64,000 bases of DNA from CAVRQM01 sp963838805 (GTDB lineage Bacteria > Pseudomonadota > Alphaproteobacteria > Acetobacterales > Acetobacteraceae), in NCBI GenBank assembly GCA_963838805.1, contig CAWISK010000005.1:310001-374000 (forward strand), read 5' to 3'. Position 1 is the first letter of the stretch. Every line of letters begins with the position of its first letter. Shown here one piece after another: positions 63,547-64,000 of the stretch. The notes beneath the pieces were generated by a model. That model searched no databases. It was not told where the DNA came from and saw only the letters and a program-made list of their open reading frames with translations. The translations under genes and the position numbers were made by a program.

Positions 63547-64000
63547 TGGAACCCGCCGTGGCGGAACTGACGGCCCCCGTGCTGGGCATCGAGTCCTCCT
63601 GCGACGAGACCGCGGCGGCGGTCCTGGCACCGGACGGGCGCGTGCTGGCCGAGGCAGTGCGGAGCCAGACGGACCACGCGGCCTATGGCGGCGTGGTTCC
63701 GGAACTGGCCGCGCGCGCGCATCTGGCGGTCCTTCCCGACATGGCAGCCGCGGTCATGCGACAGGCGGGCATCGACTGGGCCGGCCTGGGCGGCATCGCC
63801 GCGACCAGCGGCCCGGGCCTGATCGGCGGCCTGATCGTCGGCAGCGGCTTCGCCAAGGGCGTGGCCCTGGCGCACCGCTTGCCCTTCGTGGCGGTGAACC
63901 ACCTGGAGGCGCACGCGCTGACGCCGCGCCTGCCGGGACTGACGCCGGGCGGTGCCGCGTTTCCCTATCTGCTGCTGCTGCTGTCGGGCGGCCATTGCCA
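63547..64000 (+). CDS. tsaD: tRNA N6-adenosine threonylcarbamoyltransferase TsaD, N-terminal part (3' end outside window)
   Basis: This is the beginning of the universal TsaD/Gcp family: TAPVLGIESSCDETAAAVLAPDGRVLAEAVRSQTDHAAYGGVVPELAARAHL, then GIAATSGPGLIGGLIVGSGFAKGVALAHRLPFVAVNHLEAH, which holds the metal-binding His-x-x-x-His motif, and LLLLLSGGHC at the window edge. The enzyme transfers threonylcarbamoyl to A37 of ANN-reading tRNAs together with TsaB/TsaE. Start taken as ATG 63547; a GTG at 63559 is an alternative. It is divergent from hemC with a 37-base gap, a common alphaproteobacterial arrangement. Confidence 0.93.

Overview
The window is GC-rich throughout and looks like an alphaproteobacterial chromosome, most likely Acetobacteraceae or a relative. 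The reasons are an alphaproteobacterial-type LexA box (GTTC-N7-GTTC) before imuA-imuB, the tsaD / hemC-hemD-mitofilin-hemY arrangement at the right end, a DUF6494 protein, and many short stop/start overlaps. The taxonomic call is an inference. No rRNA, tRNA, CRISPR array, transposase or phage gene was recognised.

Layout. 1-4 kb: the 3' end of gcdH, a decayed rRNA uracil methyltransferase, a GNAT enzyme, a luciferase-like oxidoreductase, a DUF445 remnant and a DUF6494 protein. 4-9 kb: a vitamin B6 catabolic module with a pyridoxamine-pyruvate aminotransferase, two GMC flavoenzymes (one without its FAD-binding N-terminus, closest to pyridoxine 4-oxidase) and a pyridoxal 4-dehydrogenase. 9-17.4 kb: a plus-strand operon of unknown substrate (BtpA/SgcQ protein, FGGY kinase, questin-oxidase-like protein, CodA-like amidohydrolase, ABC binding protein and two permeases, no ATPase). 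17.5-19.7 kb: imuA-imuB behind a LexA box, without dnaE2. 19.7-23.9 kb: a glycan-type gene and a large HAD-family protein. 24-32.4 kb: Liv-type ABC transporter genes downstream of a PaoABC-like molybdenum aldehyde oxidoreductase. 32.5-40.5 kb: typA, a Met/Gly-rich exported protein, a PfkB kinase, an EI24 membrane protein, a bactofilin, alanine racemase, an SDR and a lipoprotein. 40.5-51.3 kb: two CUT2-type sugar ABC transporters interleaved with ABM, VOC and SDR enzymes. 51.4-59.4 kb: a nucleotide-sugar and glycosyltransferase cluster (RgpF-like, RfbF, RfbC, two epimerases, a glycosyltransferase, a methyltransferase). 59.5-64 kb: hemY, a Mic60-like protein, hemD and hemC on the minus strand, and the start of tsaD diverging.

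A striking property of the window is the number of genes whose homology continues across a change of reading frame: at least thirteen loci, including hemC, hemD and alr, which are normally essential. That argues for indel errors in the sequence at many of these sites. Genes with several shifts plus missing domains (the RumA-like gene, the DUF445 gene, the truncated GMC) may be real pseudogenes. Coordinates for frameshifted genes span all recognisable pieces.
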